From the NCBI GenBank assembly GCA_025127975.1, contig JAHLYQ010000042.1, positions 1 through 32,911 of the forward strand: 32,911 bases of DNA, given 5' to 3'. Shown piece after piece: positions 8,537-16,756 of this stretch (within the stretch, counting starts at the first letter, position 1; the number at the start of each line of letters is the position of its first letter). The stretch comes from Synechococcus sp. CS-1331 (GTDB lineage Bacteria > Cyanobacteriota > Cyanobacteriia > PCC-6307 > Cyanobiaceae). The notes beneath the pieces were generated by a model. That model had not been told where the DNA came from and did not search any database. It worked only from the letters and a program-made list of their open reading frames with translations. A program made the position numbers and the translations under genes.

Positions 8537-9064
8537 CTAGTTTTTTATATCTGGGTAGATATTTAAATATATAGGGTCTTTGAGATCTGATCTGGTCAAA
8601 CCAATAACTCCCTTGTTGCCGTCAATGGAAGCAAGACTCCAGCCCTTGGGCAAAAATTCAGTCGACTGGCCGCCCACCTGGCCAAGGTACACCTCGCCCG
8701 ACTTACTTTCGTATTGAACAAACACAGTCTGCTGGCCGGATACCTTGATGAAACCAAGCACCGCAAAGTTGCCCAGCATTTCACGGATCCTGGCTGGCGT
8801 TGCAGCAATGGGAGCGGGAATGGCGCCGAAAGGATCCAGTCGACCCTCAGGGAAGCTCTCGATCACCTGTTGGGCCGTAGGGGCCTGGGTAAGACCTGCA
8901 GAAGCAAGGGAGGCTTGGGCGGTGGGCTCTTCCAGTAGAGGCCGCCGCTGCAGGGCAGACGGATCGACATCGGCCAGATTGGCTGCGGAGTCGCCGTTAG
9001 GTGCGCTGCTGCAGCCAAAAAGGGCAAGCAAAAGTGCGCCTACAGCCAACAAACGCCCCTTCAT
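8537..9064 (-). CDS. Lipoprotein ending the pil operon, PilP-like
   Basis: A 175-residue protein with a lipoprotein signal: MKGRLLAVGALLLALFGC, with Cys18 as the lipidation site; Phe at -2 is unusual in a lipobox. A low-complexity linker (20-73) is followed by 'RLDPFG' at 75-80 and a C-terminal beta-rich region with 'NFAVLGFIKVSG', 'VYLGQVGG' and 'GWSLASIDGNKGVIGL'. This order (lipid anchor, disordered linker, DPF, small beta domain) is that of PilP, the lipoprotein linking PilN/PilO to the PilQ secretin. Its start overlaps the pilQ stop as ATGA (9061-9064), so it is the last gene of the pil operon. Classical operons place pilP before pilQ. Identification rests on architecture and position; it could instead be a pilotin-like factor. 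Confidence 0.7.
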   Translation of the reverse strand: MKGRLLAVGALLLALFGCSSAPNGDSAANLADVDPSALQRRPLLEEPTAQASLASAGLTQAPTAQQVIESFPEGRLDPFGAIPAPIAATPARIREMLGNFAVLGFIKVSGQQTVFVQYESKSGEVYLGQVGGQSTEFLPKGWSLASIDGNKGVIGLTRSDLKDPIYLNIYPDIKN

Positions 9065-11373
9065 TGGCCAGGGGAGCCATAGATCATGCGCCTGGCCTCT
9101 TCCGTATCAGGCCTGAACCCATATCCATAGGCACCACCCATTTCATCATAGATGATCTTGGGGGTTACCATAATCACCAATTCACGCTTTTGACGAACAT
9201 TCCCGCTGGAGCGGAACAGCGAGCCAATAAATGGAATGTCCCCCAAGATGGGCCACTTCCTGACCTCGGCACGATCAAAATCGGAAATCACGCCGGTCAT
9301 GATTAGGGTCTGACCGTCGCGCACCCGTAGCGCACCAGTATCCAAGCGACGTATACTCAAAATATCAATACTTCCACAGCCCGGAACAGCTTCACGATCC
9401 GTCACTGCAGAAACACTGGGCGACAGAGCAAATGTGACGAAGCCATTGTCATCGATTTTTTCAATTCGTGCACCCAACACTAGGCCTGCTGTGGCAAGCG
9501 AGGGTGTACAGGTGATGATATTGCTTCCCACAGCAGAATTCGCAGAGCTAAGGACGTCGTATTTGTAGATCACATTGGTGCCCACTCGAACCACTCCCTC
9601 ATTGGCGCGACGCCTGCCAATTGGAGAGTCGATATTGTAATCATCAAGGGCAGCTTTCTTATCATCTTCCTCATTGCCTTTAGTAGCTGATCCCCCATTG
9701 CTCTGATTATCTACCCGCAATTCCGAAGGATTATCCTGGAGAATCAGGGTTGGGCTAGCCAATAATTTTGTATTTGAAGAAACAATCTGAGCCCTCAAGA
9801 AATCATAAAACTCATTTTTAGGATAGGCAGATCCAGGATTCTGTTGCGGATCCGAAAAACTTCCTGTCAGTGGATTATATGTCGGCGGCAAATTATTACC
9901 AAACGCCCCAAGCAGCTGGCCATTATCATTGACGATGAAATTATTGCCCCATCGAATCGCAAAGCTATTGCTCATCGTCGAGTCGTTATCTAAATTGACA
10001 TCTAAGATCTTCAAGGATAGCGCCACCTGTCGCTGGCGCAGATCTATTTGCCTAAGGTATGTCTCCGCAATGGCAACTGTTGAAGGCTCTCCAATAAGAG
10101 TGATTGTGGAAAGCCTGCTATCAATTGTACCAGTCAGCCCCAATAAAGGCCCAATTTTGCCACCAAATTGCTGGATTTCAATTGACCTACTTGTTGATGT
10201 ATTTGTTGCGCTGAATGTGGACCTATCCCCGCCTGGGCTGCCAGCAGGGTCTATTAAGTTGCCGGTTCTTTGCACATTAGTAATTGATTGGGGTATGCTC
10301 ATGCGGGCACCCAAGCTTGCCAAGTATTGCGCTGCGTCTTTAGCGCTAGCCTGATTCAGCCTATACACCTTGGAGAGCTGTGGTCCATAAGTAGACAAGG
10401 CAAGCAGATTAGGGCCCGCAAAAATTGTTCGTCCCTGCAATCTGCCTTGCAGGCCACCTGCTGCTAAAATTGCATTTACCGCGCCAGAGAAACTCTCATT
10501 AGCAAATGATACAGTGATTGCCCTAGGGTTTTCTTTGAGAGTTAAAATATTGTCCGGCCCTCTCTCAAAGTTATTGCCCGAATTAGTGGCAAACTCTTTG
10601 TACCTTGACTTAACTTCTTCAATGCTGAGATAGTCTTTCCTTCCTTCCTCTGTCAAGCTCTCAGATAAATAGACAAACCCATAACCACCGACGCGGGCAA
10701 CTGCCATTAATGCATCTCGGACAGGGGCGTTCCTAAATGTCAAGGTTATATTTGGTCCTTTGACTTGAAGATATCCTGGACTCCGCATAGTCATCGTGCC
10801 CACCGCCATATCTCCCAGGGGCGGTGCCACGGCCCGGGGCCGCAGGGGGGGAACAAAGCTCTCGATGGGCACCGGGGTGGGCTGCCGCAAATTGGGGCGC
10901 GCAGTCTGAGAGAGCACATTGGGCTGGGCCGGGAAGCTCACCACCAGGTCCCGGCCGTCGCTGCTGATCACCGGCGAGCCCAGGGGGCGTCCGGCCACGG
11001 GCGTCACCGTGAGCCGGAAATTCTCACCACTGCCCTCGAAGCTGATGCGCTCAAAACCCTCAGCCGGCAGCGCCAGCGACTGGGGGCCCACCTTCAGGGC
11101 CCGGGGGCGATCCGTGCGCAGGTCCCCCTGCCAGCGGTCGGCCAGGGGCTGCTGGGTCAGGGAGGCCCCCAGGCCCGCCTGCTCCAGCACCAGCTCCACC
11201 GCATCGGGCAGGCGCCGCACCTTCAGCTGCAGCCCACCAATGGCCTCCTGTAGGCCAGGGTTAGCCGCCTGAGCCGGCCGGCGGGCCTGGGCAAGCACCT
11301 GGTTGGCGGGCAGCAGCAGGGGCGTTGTCGCCACCACCAGCGACAACCAGGCGCAGCCGATCCGAGCCACCAA
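9061..11373 (-). CDS. pilQ: Type IV pilus secretin PilQ
   Basis: Forms the outer-membrane channel for the type IV pilus and, in competent cyanobacteria, for DNA uptake. The 770-residue protein has a signal peptide ending near 29 ('NQVLAQA'), an AMIN-type peptidoglycan-binding domain at about 45-150, a Pro-rich linker to about 190, an STN/N0 domain from about 200 ('NITLTFRNAPVRDALMAVAR'), secretin N domains, and the C-terminal secretin core with 'GQTLIMTGVIS' and 'WPILGDIPFIGSLFRSS'. The start is taken as TTG at 11373 with GGAAGG upstream; GTG at 11370 is an alternative and no ATG fits. DNA for residues 1 to about 190 is very GC-rich, whereas the remainder (9061 to about 10800) is markedly AT-richer. 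It follows pilO after a 69-base gap. Confidence 0.93.
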   Translation of the reverse strand: MVARIGCAWLSLVVATTPLLLPANQVLAQARRPAQAANPGLQEAIGGLQLKVRRLPDAVELVLEQAGLGASLTQQPLADRWQGDLRTDRPRALKVGPQSLALPAEGFERISFEGSGENFRLTVTPVAGRPLGSPVISSDGRDLVVSFPAQPNVLSQTARPNLRQPTPVPIESFVPPLRPRAVAPPLGDMAVGTMTMRSPGYLQVKGPNITLTFRNAPVRDALMAVARVGGYGFVYLSESLTEEGRKDYLSIEEVKSRYKEFATNSGNNFERGPDNILTLKENPRAITVSFANESFSGAVNAILAAGGLQGRLQGRTIFAGPNLLALSTYGPQLSKVYRLNQASAKDAAQYLASLGARMSIPQSITNVQRTGNLIDPAGSPGGDRSTFSATNTSTSRSIEIQQFGGKIGPLLGLTGTIDSRLSTITLIGEPSTVAIAETYLRQIDLRQRQVALSLKILDVNLDNDSTMSNSFAIRWGNNFIVNDNGQLLGAFGNNLPPTYNPLTGSFSDPQQNPGSAYPKNEFYDFLRAQIVSSNTKLLASPTLILQDNPSELRVDNQSNGGSATKGNEEDDKKAALDDYNIDSPIGRRRANEGVVRVGTNVIYKYDVLSSANSAVGSNIITCTPSLATAGLVLGARIEKIDDNGFVTFALSPSVSAVTDREAVPGCGSIDILSIRRLDTGALRVRDGQTLIMTGVISDFDRAEVRKWPILGDIPFIGSLFRSSGNVRQKRELVIMVTPKIIYDEMGGAYGYGFRPDTEEARRMIYGSPGQ

Positions 11374-11442
11374 GGCCAGCCTTCCCGGGAATGGCTCGAT
11401 GGTATCGATCCGAACCCCGCCCCGCCAGGCCCCTGGGCCCGC

Positions 11443-12186
11443 TTAAGGCTGGCTGGAACCAGTCTTGCTGGAGCTGTAGAGGGTCAGGGTGAAGGTCATC
11501 GCCGTGGGAGCTGGGGCCGGCGCGGTGGCAGGGGGTGGGGGGGAAGCTGGCGAGCTGGCTGGCGAATCAGCGGCGGCGGGGGCCGGGCCAGCCGTGGGCC
11601 CAACCTGCTGCAGCGTGAAGCCGCTCTGCCGCACCAGCAGGCTCAACCGCTCCATCGCCCGGATGAAGCCAAGCAGGCTTGGATAGGTCCCCACGGCCTT
11701 GAGCTGCATCTGGGTTGCCTGCAGGCCCGCACCGGCCAGGGGATCGGGCGACTCAGCCGGGGCTGCGGGGGCAGCTGGGGCGGGCTCCCCTGGCACGCCC
11801 TTCGGCTTGGCGGGCTGGAGCACATCGAGCTGCACGCCGTGGCGCTGGGCTTGCCGATCTACCTGGGTGAGGAAGGTGGCCAGATCCCCACTGCCAGCGA
11901 TCAGGGCCAGCAGGCGGGCCTGTTGCACCTCGGCGCGTTGGGTCGTCGTGATTGTTTGATCCAGCTGCTCCCGCAGCAGCGGAATCCCGGCGGCCGTGGC
12001 CTGCTTCTGGGCCTGGCGCTGGTTGGCCTGGTTGAGTTTCTGCAGCTGGGGAATCACCCAGCCCCCCAGCAACGCCAGCGCCACCACCCCGCCCAGGGCC
12101 AGGGGCAGCAGCAGCAGCTGACGCGGCGATAGGCGGCTGCCGGCCAGGGCAGGTTCCTCACCAGCAGGGGCCTGCGGGTTGGTCAT
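11443..12186 (-). CDS. pilO: Type IV pilus inner-membrane protein PilO
   Basis: A 247-residue bitopic membrane protein. A cytoplasmic N-terminus of about 25 residues leads to one transmembrane helix ('LLLPLALGGVVALALLGGWV', about 25-45), then a Gln-rich coiled-coil region ('QKLNQANQRQAQKQA') and a periplasmic ferredoxin-like region. This is the layout of PilO, which pairs with PilN in the pilus alignment complex. Two Pro/Ala-rich low-complexity stretches (about 125-150 and 205-230) interrupt the periplasmic domain; such inserts are not part of the core fold. The ATG at 12186 overlaps the pilN stop by four bases (ATGA). The assignment depends on topology and operon position, as PilO sequences diverge strongly. 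Confidence 0.85.
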   Translation of the reverse strand: MTNPQAPAGEEPALAGSRLSPRQLLLLPLALGGVVALALLGGWVIPQLQKLNQANQRQAQKQATAAGIPLLREQLDQTITTTQRAEVQQARLLALIAGSGDLATFLTQVDRQAQRHGVQLDVLQPAKPKGVPGEPAPAAPAAPAESPDPLAGAGLQATQMQLKAVGTYPSLLGFIRAMERLSLLVRQSGFTLQQVGPTAGPAPAAADSPASSPASPPPPATAPAPAPTAMTFTLTLYSSSKTGSSQP

Positions 12187-12896
12187 GGCAGCAGTCCCTC
12201 CCCTTTCAGCATCTGGAGCCGGCGCACCATGCCATCAGCGCCGAGCTGCTGGAGGATCAGCGCTTCCTGGCCTGCCGCCAGCGGCGGCCGCAACCTGGCG
12301 GTGACCAGGAAGCCCACCTGGTTTGATCCCATGGCCTGGGAACCCTCGCCGCGGATGCGCTCCGCCTGGCTCAACACCACCCCCTGGGGGTCGAGCAGGG
12401 GCGAGCGGGCCAACTGCAGCTGCAGTGCATTGATGCGGCCAAAGCTGAGCGGGTCCCGCGCTTCGCCCTTGATCTCCAGGCTATCGGTGAGGATTTTGAC
12501 CTCCCGCAGCCGCACCCCCTGGGGCACCCGCAGCTGCAGATCCCGCATCAGCGCCGAGCCTGAACGGTTTGCAACCAGGGCATTGGCCAGGGTGCGATTG
12601 GCACTGCCCAGCTTTTCCAGGGACCCCCTGCGGCCATTGAGAGCCTGCTCCAGCTCGGCCACCTTCGCCTCCACCAGGGCCTCCCGATCGAGCGAAGCGA
12701 GCACAGACTGGGCTCGCATGGTCAGCAGCACTCCCAAAAGGGCCACCCCACCGACCAGCAGCATCGCCCAGCCGCAGCCACGGACCAGCTGGCTCCGTTG
12801 ACTTGCCCGCAGCTCCTGGGGATCGGCCAGGCCGAGCTCGCGGCGCCGCTCCCGCAGCAGGTCCACCCCCGCAACCAGATCCAACTGGGCGCTCAT
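12183..12896 (-). CDS. pilN: Type IV pilus inner-membrane protein PilN
   Basis: A 237-residue bitopic protein with a 40-residue cytoplasmic N-terminus, a single transmembrane segment at about 42-60 ('GWAMLLVGGVALLGVLLTM'), a coiled coil ('EALVEAKVAELEQALNGRR') and a periplasmic domain ('DLQLRVPQGVRLREVKILTDSLEIKGEA'). PilN proteins carry a short N-terminal 'INLLPxR' motif that docks on PilM; here 'VDLLRERRRELG' (11-22) is the likely equivalent, without the Pro. Both gene junctions are four-base ATGA overlaps, with pilM upstream and pilO downstream, so the three are translationally coupled. Confidence 0.85.
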   Translation of the reverse strand: MSAQLDLVAGVDLLRERRRELGLADPQELRASQRSQLVRGCGWAMLLVGGVALLGVLLTMRAQSVLASLDREALVEAKVAELEQALNGRRGSLEKLGSANRTLANALVANRSGSALMRDLQLRVPQGVRLREVKILTDSLEIKGEARDPLSFGRINALQLQLARSPLLDPQGVVLSQAERIRGEGSQAMGSNQVGFLVTARLRPPLAAGQEALILQQLGADGMVRRLQMLKGEGLLP

Positions 12897-13819
12897 CGGG
12901 CCCCCTCCAGCAGGGCTAGACCGCGCAGGGCCAGGTTTCCATAGCCGCCAGAATCGAGCAGCTCCAGCGGCTGGGGGCAGCCGAGCTGCAGCCGCTCCTG
13001 CTGGCCGGCGGCCAGCCCTGCAGCCAGCAGCAGCTCAATGGAGCCCCTGGCCTGCATCCCCTGCTGCCAGCGCAGAAAGCGCAGGCAGGCCTCGAGTTGG
13101 CCTAGCCACTGCTCCAGCTCCCCGCTCAGCAGCCGCTCGTAGAGCGGCACCCCATCGCGCCACACCAGCAGGCGCAGGGCCTGCGGCTCGGGCAGCAACA
13201 GGCCCACCAGGGTCGTTGAATCCGCCGCCAGCAGCCGCTCCTGCAGGCCCACCATCCAGGCCACCTGGGCCGGCACGAGCCGACCCAGGCGCACCCCCGC
13301 AATGTTGAAAACCTCCAGCCAATCCGCCAGCAGCTGGCGCTCGATGGCCACCACCAGGGCATCGACGTCACCGCCCTGGACTGGCATGACGTCGAGCCAG
13401 CCCTGCTCAAGCGCGAAGGGCAAGCCCAGATCGGGCTGGAGCTCTCGCAGCTGCCGCGCTGGCTCTGGGGGCCAGGCCGAAAGGGGCGAGGCGGGGAGGG
13501 GCGACGCAGCGAGGGGCCACTGCAATGCCCGCCAGTAACAGGCCGGCGCCGGCAGGACCACGCTCAAAAGGGCCTTGATCTCCCCGTAGCTCAGCAGCAG
13601 GTCGCCGATGAAATCACCCAGGGCCTCCGTTTGGAGGGGCCTACCCCCCCGGCAGGTGGCCGCCGGCAAGGGCACTATCCAAGGGGCGTCCAGGGGTTGG
13701 TTGGCCTTCGGCAGGCGTTGGGCCGTGAGCAAAAGGTCGCTGAGATCGAGCACCACCTTGGTGGGAAACAGCTCAGACCTCAGCGTCTGCCACTCCTCCT
13801 GCAAGCGTGCAACGACCAA
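12893..13819 (-). CDS. pilM: Divergent PilM, type IV pilus cytoplasmic platform
   Basis: First gene of the pilus assembly set; 308 residues with no signal or membrane segment. Position (before pilN and pilO, with an ATGA overlap), length and the pattern of a vestigial first strand ('KVVLDLSDLLLTAQRL') point to PilM, the actin-like protein that binds the PilN tail. The usual N-terminal 'GIDIGSxxVK' phosphate loop is not visible, nor are clear later nucleotide-binding loops, so the protein may not bind ATP. The most likely start is TTG at 13819, giving a 38-base gap from pyrD; a GTG about 20 codons in is an alternative. Without the operon context it would be hard to name. Confidence 0.7.
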   Translation of the reverse strand: MVVARLQEEWQTLRSELFPTKVVLDLSDLLLTAQRLPKANQPLDAPWIVPLPAATCRGGRPLQTEALGDFIGDLLLSYGEIKALLSVVLPAPACYWRALQWPLAASPLPASPLSAWPPEPARQLRELQPDLGLPFALEQGWLDVMPVQGGDVDALVVAIERQLLADWLEVFNIAGVRLGRLVPAQVAWMVGLQERLLAADSTTLVGLLLPEPQALRLLVWRDGVPLYERLLSGELEQWLGQLEACLRFLRWQQGMQARGSIELLLAAGLAAGQQERLQLGCPQPLELLDSGGYGNLALRGLALLEGAR

Positions 13820-13857
13820 CGGGACTCCCGAACCACCGCCTGAAGGTTATCGAGAGT

Positions 13858-15030
13858 TCACCGCCAGGCCAGGCCGGAGCCCACAGCTGCGCCGATATGG
13901 GCCAGGCCATGGCGCTCGAGTTGGCAGGCCAGACCCGCCAGGATCTGGGGCACCAGGGCCGGCCCCGAGTAGATCCAGCCGGTGTAGACCTGCACCAGGG
14001 ACGCCCCGGCGGCGATCCGCTCCCAGGCGCTTTCGGGCGAATCGATGCCGCCCACTCCGATCAGGGGCAGGGCAGGGCCGGCCGTGGCCCGCAGCCGCCG
14101 CAACACCTCCAGGGCCCGGGCCCGCAGGGGGGCACCGCTCAGCCCGCCGGCCTCCTGGGCCAGGGTGCGGCCGGTCTGGGCCAAGCGGCGCTGCTCCAGG
14201 CCAAAGCGGTTGAGGCTTGTATTCACGGCAATCACCCCGGCCAATCCCTCCTCGTAGGCGATGCGGGCGATCGCATCGATGGCGTCGTCCTCGAGGTCGG
14301 GGGCGATCTTCACCAGCAGCGGCGGACAGGCCGGGAGCCGCCGCAGCCGCTCCACCAGGCGCCGCAGCAGGGTTTCCTCCTGGAGCTCCCGCAGGCCGGG
14401 CGTGTTGGGCGAGCTGACGTTGATCACGGCGTAGTCGGCCAGGGGCGACAGCAGCTCCAGCGACGAGGCGTAGTCGTCTGGAGCCAGCTCCAGCGAGGTG
14501 AGCTTCGATTTGCCCAGGTTGATCCCCAGCACGGCGGGGCGCCGACCGGGCGGGGGCAATTGCTGGCGCTCCAGGGTGCGGCGCAGCACCTGGGCCCCAT
14601 CGTTGTTGAAACCCATCCGGTTCAGGGCCGCCCGCTCGGCCGCCAGCCGAAACAGCCGCGGCCTGGGATTGCCCGGCTGGCCATGCCAGGTCACCGTGCC
14701 CACCTCGGCAAAGCCGAAGCCGAAGAGGTGCCAGATGGCAGCCGCCACCCCATTTTTGTCAAAACCAGCGGCCAGGCCCACCGGATTGGCGAAGCGGCAG
14801 CCGAACAGGCTCTGCTCCAGCCTGGGATCGGGGTGCTGCAACTCCGCCGCCAGGCCGGCCAGGGCGCCGCTGACGATGGGCCAGGTTCGCCGCAAGGAGG
14901 CCTGGCCCAGGGCCGTGAGGGTGAGCTGGCTCAGTTGCTCGGCATCGGCGCCCTCATCGCGGCTGAGCAGGGGTCCCAGCAACCGCTGATAGAGAGCACC
15001 TGTATTGGTTGCCCCAGCTGGATTCGCCAT
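13858..15030 (-). CDS. pyrD: Dihydroorotate dehydrogenase (quinone), class 2
   Basis: Oxidises dihydroorotate to orotate in pyrimidine synthesis, passing electrons through FMN to membrane quinone. The ATG at 15030 gives 390 residues. The N-terminal helical extension (about 1-60) is the membrane-associating element that marks class 2. FMN-barrel signatures are '[13 protein letters not shown]' (82-94), 'NRMGFNNDG' (137-145), 'GINLGKSK' (169-176), '[14 protein letters not shown]' (204-217) with the catalytic serine, and '[20 protein letters not shown]' near the C-terminus. It lies 10 bases after rnhA and 38 bases before pilM on the same strand, so the three probably share transcription. The longer frame to 15093 is not needed. 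Confidence 0.97.
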   Translation of the reverse strand: MANPAGATNTGALYQRLLGPLLSRDEGADAEQLSQLTLTALGQASLRRTWPIVSGALAGLAAELQHPDPRLEQSLFGCRFANPVGLAAGFDKNGVAAAIWHLFGFGFAEVGTVTWHGQPGNPRPRLFRLAAERAALNRMGFNNDGAQVLRRTLERQQLPPPGRRPAVLGINLGKSKLTSLELAPDDYASSLELLSPLADYAVINVSSPNTPGLRELQEETLLRRLVERLRRLPACPPLLVKIAPDLEDDAIDAIARIAYEEGLAGVIAVNTSLNRFGLEQRRLAQTGRTLAQEAGGLSGAPLRARALEVLRRLRATAGPALPLIGVGGIDSPESAWERIAAGASLVQVYTGWIYSGPALVPQILAGLACQLERHGLAHIGAAVGSGLAWR

Positions 15031-15040
15031 CGCCCGCCGC

Positions 15041-15781
15041 CTACTCCCGATCCGCCAATCCTCCCGCGTTCCTCTGCAAACGCCAGCGCCCACCCCCCAG
15101 GGGCAGCACTTGCCAATCCCGCCACACCCAGGGGTCGCTGCGGCTTTCCAGCTGCTGCAAAGGCTGCTCTACCAGCTGGGCCAGTTCCACCAGATTGAGG
15201 CCGTAGCCTTGGTCGGCGAGGCGATCGGCCAGTTCCAGGCGACTCAGCAGCTGTTGCAGGCCAGGCGGCGGCACATCGGCTTCGATCCGGGCGCTGGCCA
15301 CCACCTCCCCAGCCGCCATGGCCGGCATCTGGCCATGGGAGAAGGCCACGGCGATGGCATCGCAGCGGTCGTTGTCGGGATCACCGCTGTGGCCTTTGAC
15401 ATGCACCAGCTCCACCCCCGGCAGCCGGGCCTGATCCAGCTGTTCCCACAGATCCCGGTTGAGCACCACGCCACCGGAGGCCGTGCGCCAGCCCTTGCGC
15501 TTCCAGCCCTGGATCCACTTGCTGTAGCCATCAATCAGATAGCGGCTGTCGGTGCGGATCGTCAGGCCCGAATCATGGGGCAGCTCCCTGAGGGCCTCCA
15601 GCAGGGCCAGGGCAGCCGTCAACTCCATGCGGTTGTTGGTGGTGGCCCGCTCGGCCCCGCCCATTTCATGGACCGAGCCGTCCTCAAAGCGCAGCAAGGC
15701 CCCCCAGCCCCCGGGGCCGGGATTGCCACTGCAGGCGCCGTCACAGGCTGCGGCCACCACTTTTACCGGCTCAGCAGCCAC
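15041..15781 (-). CDS. rnhA: Ribonuclease HI with C-terminal extension
   Basis: Cleaves the RNA strand of RNA:DNA hybrids, removing primers and R-loops. The catalytic carboxylates are all visible in the 246-residue protein: Asp14 in '[13 protein letters not shown]', Glu53 in '[10 protein letters not shown]', Asp78 in 'IRTDSRYLI' and Asp141 in 'NDRCDAIA', with His131 in '[10 protein letters not shown]' as the flexible-loop histidine. The '[11 protein letters not shown]' basic segment (88-98) is the substrate handle. About 90 residues follow the RNase H domain and have no motif I know. The start is GTG at 15781, 55 bases from the divergent DUF3747 gene. It heads the rnhA-pyrD-pil run. Confidence 0.95.
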   Translation of the reverse strand: MAAEPVKVVAAACDGACSGNPGPGGWGALLRFEDGSVHEMGGAERATTNNRMELTAALALLEALRELPHDSGLTIRTDSRYLIDGYSKWIQGWKRKGWRTASGGVVLNRDLWEQLDQARLPGVELVHVKGHSGDPDNDRCDAIAVAFSHGQMPAMAAGEVVASARIEADVPPPGLQQLLSRLELADRLADQGYGLNLVELAQLVEQPLQQLESRSDPWVWRDWQVLPLGGGRWRLQRNAGGLADRE

Positions 15782-15836
15782 TGGACAACCCCCGAAAGTT
15801 CGCTAGAGAACGCTTCTGCCTGACCCCAGCCCCGCC

Positions 15837-16559
15837 ATGGCCTCCCCCGCCCCAGGCCCAGCCAGTCGCCAGCCCCATCGAACCTACCTGGCCCTGGCCG
15901 CCCTGGGCCTGGCCGCGATCAGCCCTTTGGCCCAGGCGGCCAACGTATTCACCAGCCAGCCGCTGGATGCCAGCCGCTTCGCCGTGCTGGCCAGGCCCGT
16001 AGGCAGCAACAGCTGGAACCTGCTGGTGCTGGAGCAGATCAGGCCCCAGCCCCTCTGCTGGGAGCAGCGTCCTGACGGGCTCACCGAGCCGGCCCTCAAC
16101 CGCTTCAACTTCACCGGCATCTGCAACCGCTACCTCGACAGCAACGGCTACTCCCTGCGCATCGGCGATCAGGATCTGGCCAGCCGCTACCGGCTGCAGC
16201 TGCGCCAGAGCGGAGCGGAATTGCGGCTGGAGGCCAGCACCCCCAGCGATGCCACCGTGCTGGTGGTGGGCAGGGCCCAGGTGCCCCTGCGAGAGAAGGA
16301 TGGCTTTGTGGCGCTGACACTCGAACCTGGCTGGGACCTGCAGCGACGCAGCTTCAACGCCCAGACCCTCAACCACGTCTACTTCGCCAACCCCATCCCC
16401 CTGCCCCTGCTGCTGGCCAGTGCCAATGGCTCCCTGGCGACGACAGCCCAGCCACCGATGGCGCCCCCACCGCTGCCGTCTGAGCCCACCAGGGCTGAGC
16501 GCAGCAAGCTGCTCGCCCAGGGGCCGATCCGCCTGCCGGTGATCCCCTTCCGCGAGTGA
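15837..16559 (+). CDS. Exported DUF3747-type cyanobacterial protein
   Basis: A 240-residue protein with a signal peptide (about 1-35, 'YLALAALGLAAISPLAQAAN'). The mature part starts 'VFTSQPLDASRFAVLARPVG' and contains 'CWEQRPDGLTEPALNRFNFTGICNRY', with two Cys that could form a disulfide, and 'SNGYSLRIGDQDLASRYRL'. I recognise this pattern as the cyanobacterial DUF3747 domain, of unknown function. The C-terminal 50 residues are Pro-rich and look disordered. It is divergent from rnhA and is followed by a long hairpin and an intrinsic terminator at 16691-16715. Confidence 0.85.
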   Translation: MASPAPGPASRQPHRTYLALAALGLAAISPLAQAANVFTSQPLDASRFAVLARPVGSNSWNLLVLEQIRPQPLCWEQRPDGLTEPALNRFNFTGICNRYLDSNGYSLRIGDQDLASRYRLQLRQSGAELRLEASTPSDATVLVVGRAQVPLREKDGFVALTLEPGWDLQRRSFNAQTLNHVYFANPIPLPLLLASANGSLATTAQPPMAPPPLPSEPTRAERSKLLAQGPIRLPVIPFRE

Positions 16560-16620
16560 CAGTTGGCAGAGAGGCCTCCCCGACCTGGCCCCACCCCCAT
16601 CCCACCGTTAAGTTTCTGGG

Positions 16621-16681
16621 GTGTGAGGAGTGGGAACGCTCTTCCGGGGTCGAAACGAGGCAAGACTCCCGGAATCGTTCC
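16621..16681 (-). ncRNA. Candidate structured RNA with the Yfr1 core motif
   Basis: On the minus strand a long imperfect hairpin (GGAACG/CGTTCC outer stem, then TTCCGGG/CCCGGAA and GTC/GAC with a one-base bulge; 16632-16681) is followed directly by ACTCCTCACAC (16631 down to 16621). That 11-mer is, from memory, the invariant single-stranded core of the cyanobacterial sRNA Yfr1, which also follows a 5' stem-loop. Against the assignment: the 5' hairpin is longer than in known Yfr1, no T-run terminator follows the motif, and Yfr1 is known to me from the guaB-trxA region. The plus-strand transcript would form the same hairpin just before a real terminator, so the strand is uncertain. Confidence 0.35.
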
Positions 16682-16690
16682 AACTCAAAG

Positions 16691-16715
16691 CCCTGCCTTC
16701 GGCGGGGTTTTTTTT
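16691..16715 (+). terminator. Intrinsic terminator after the DUF3747 gene
   Basis: CCCTGCC-TTC-GGCGGGG forms a 7-bp stem with one T-G pair and is followed by eight T residues. It ends plus-strand transcription from the DUF3747 gene or from an RNA beginning near 16600-16632. Confidence 0.85.
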
Positions 16716-16756
16716 GTCTCGCTGGTTTTTTGGGGCTCGCTCTAGAACCAGCCCAC

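Noticed and set aside
13807..15198. 463-codon plus-strand frame opposite pyrD
   Set aside because: Antisense shadow of pyrD with low-complexity composition.
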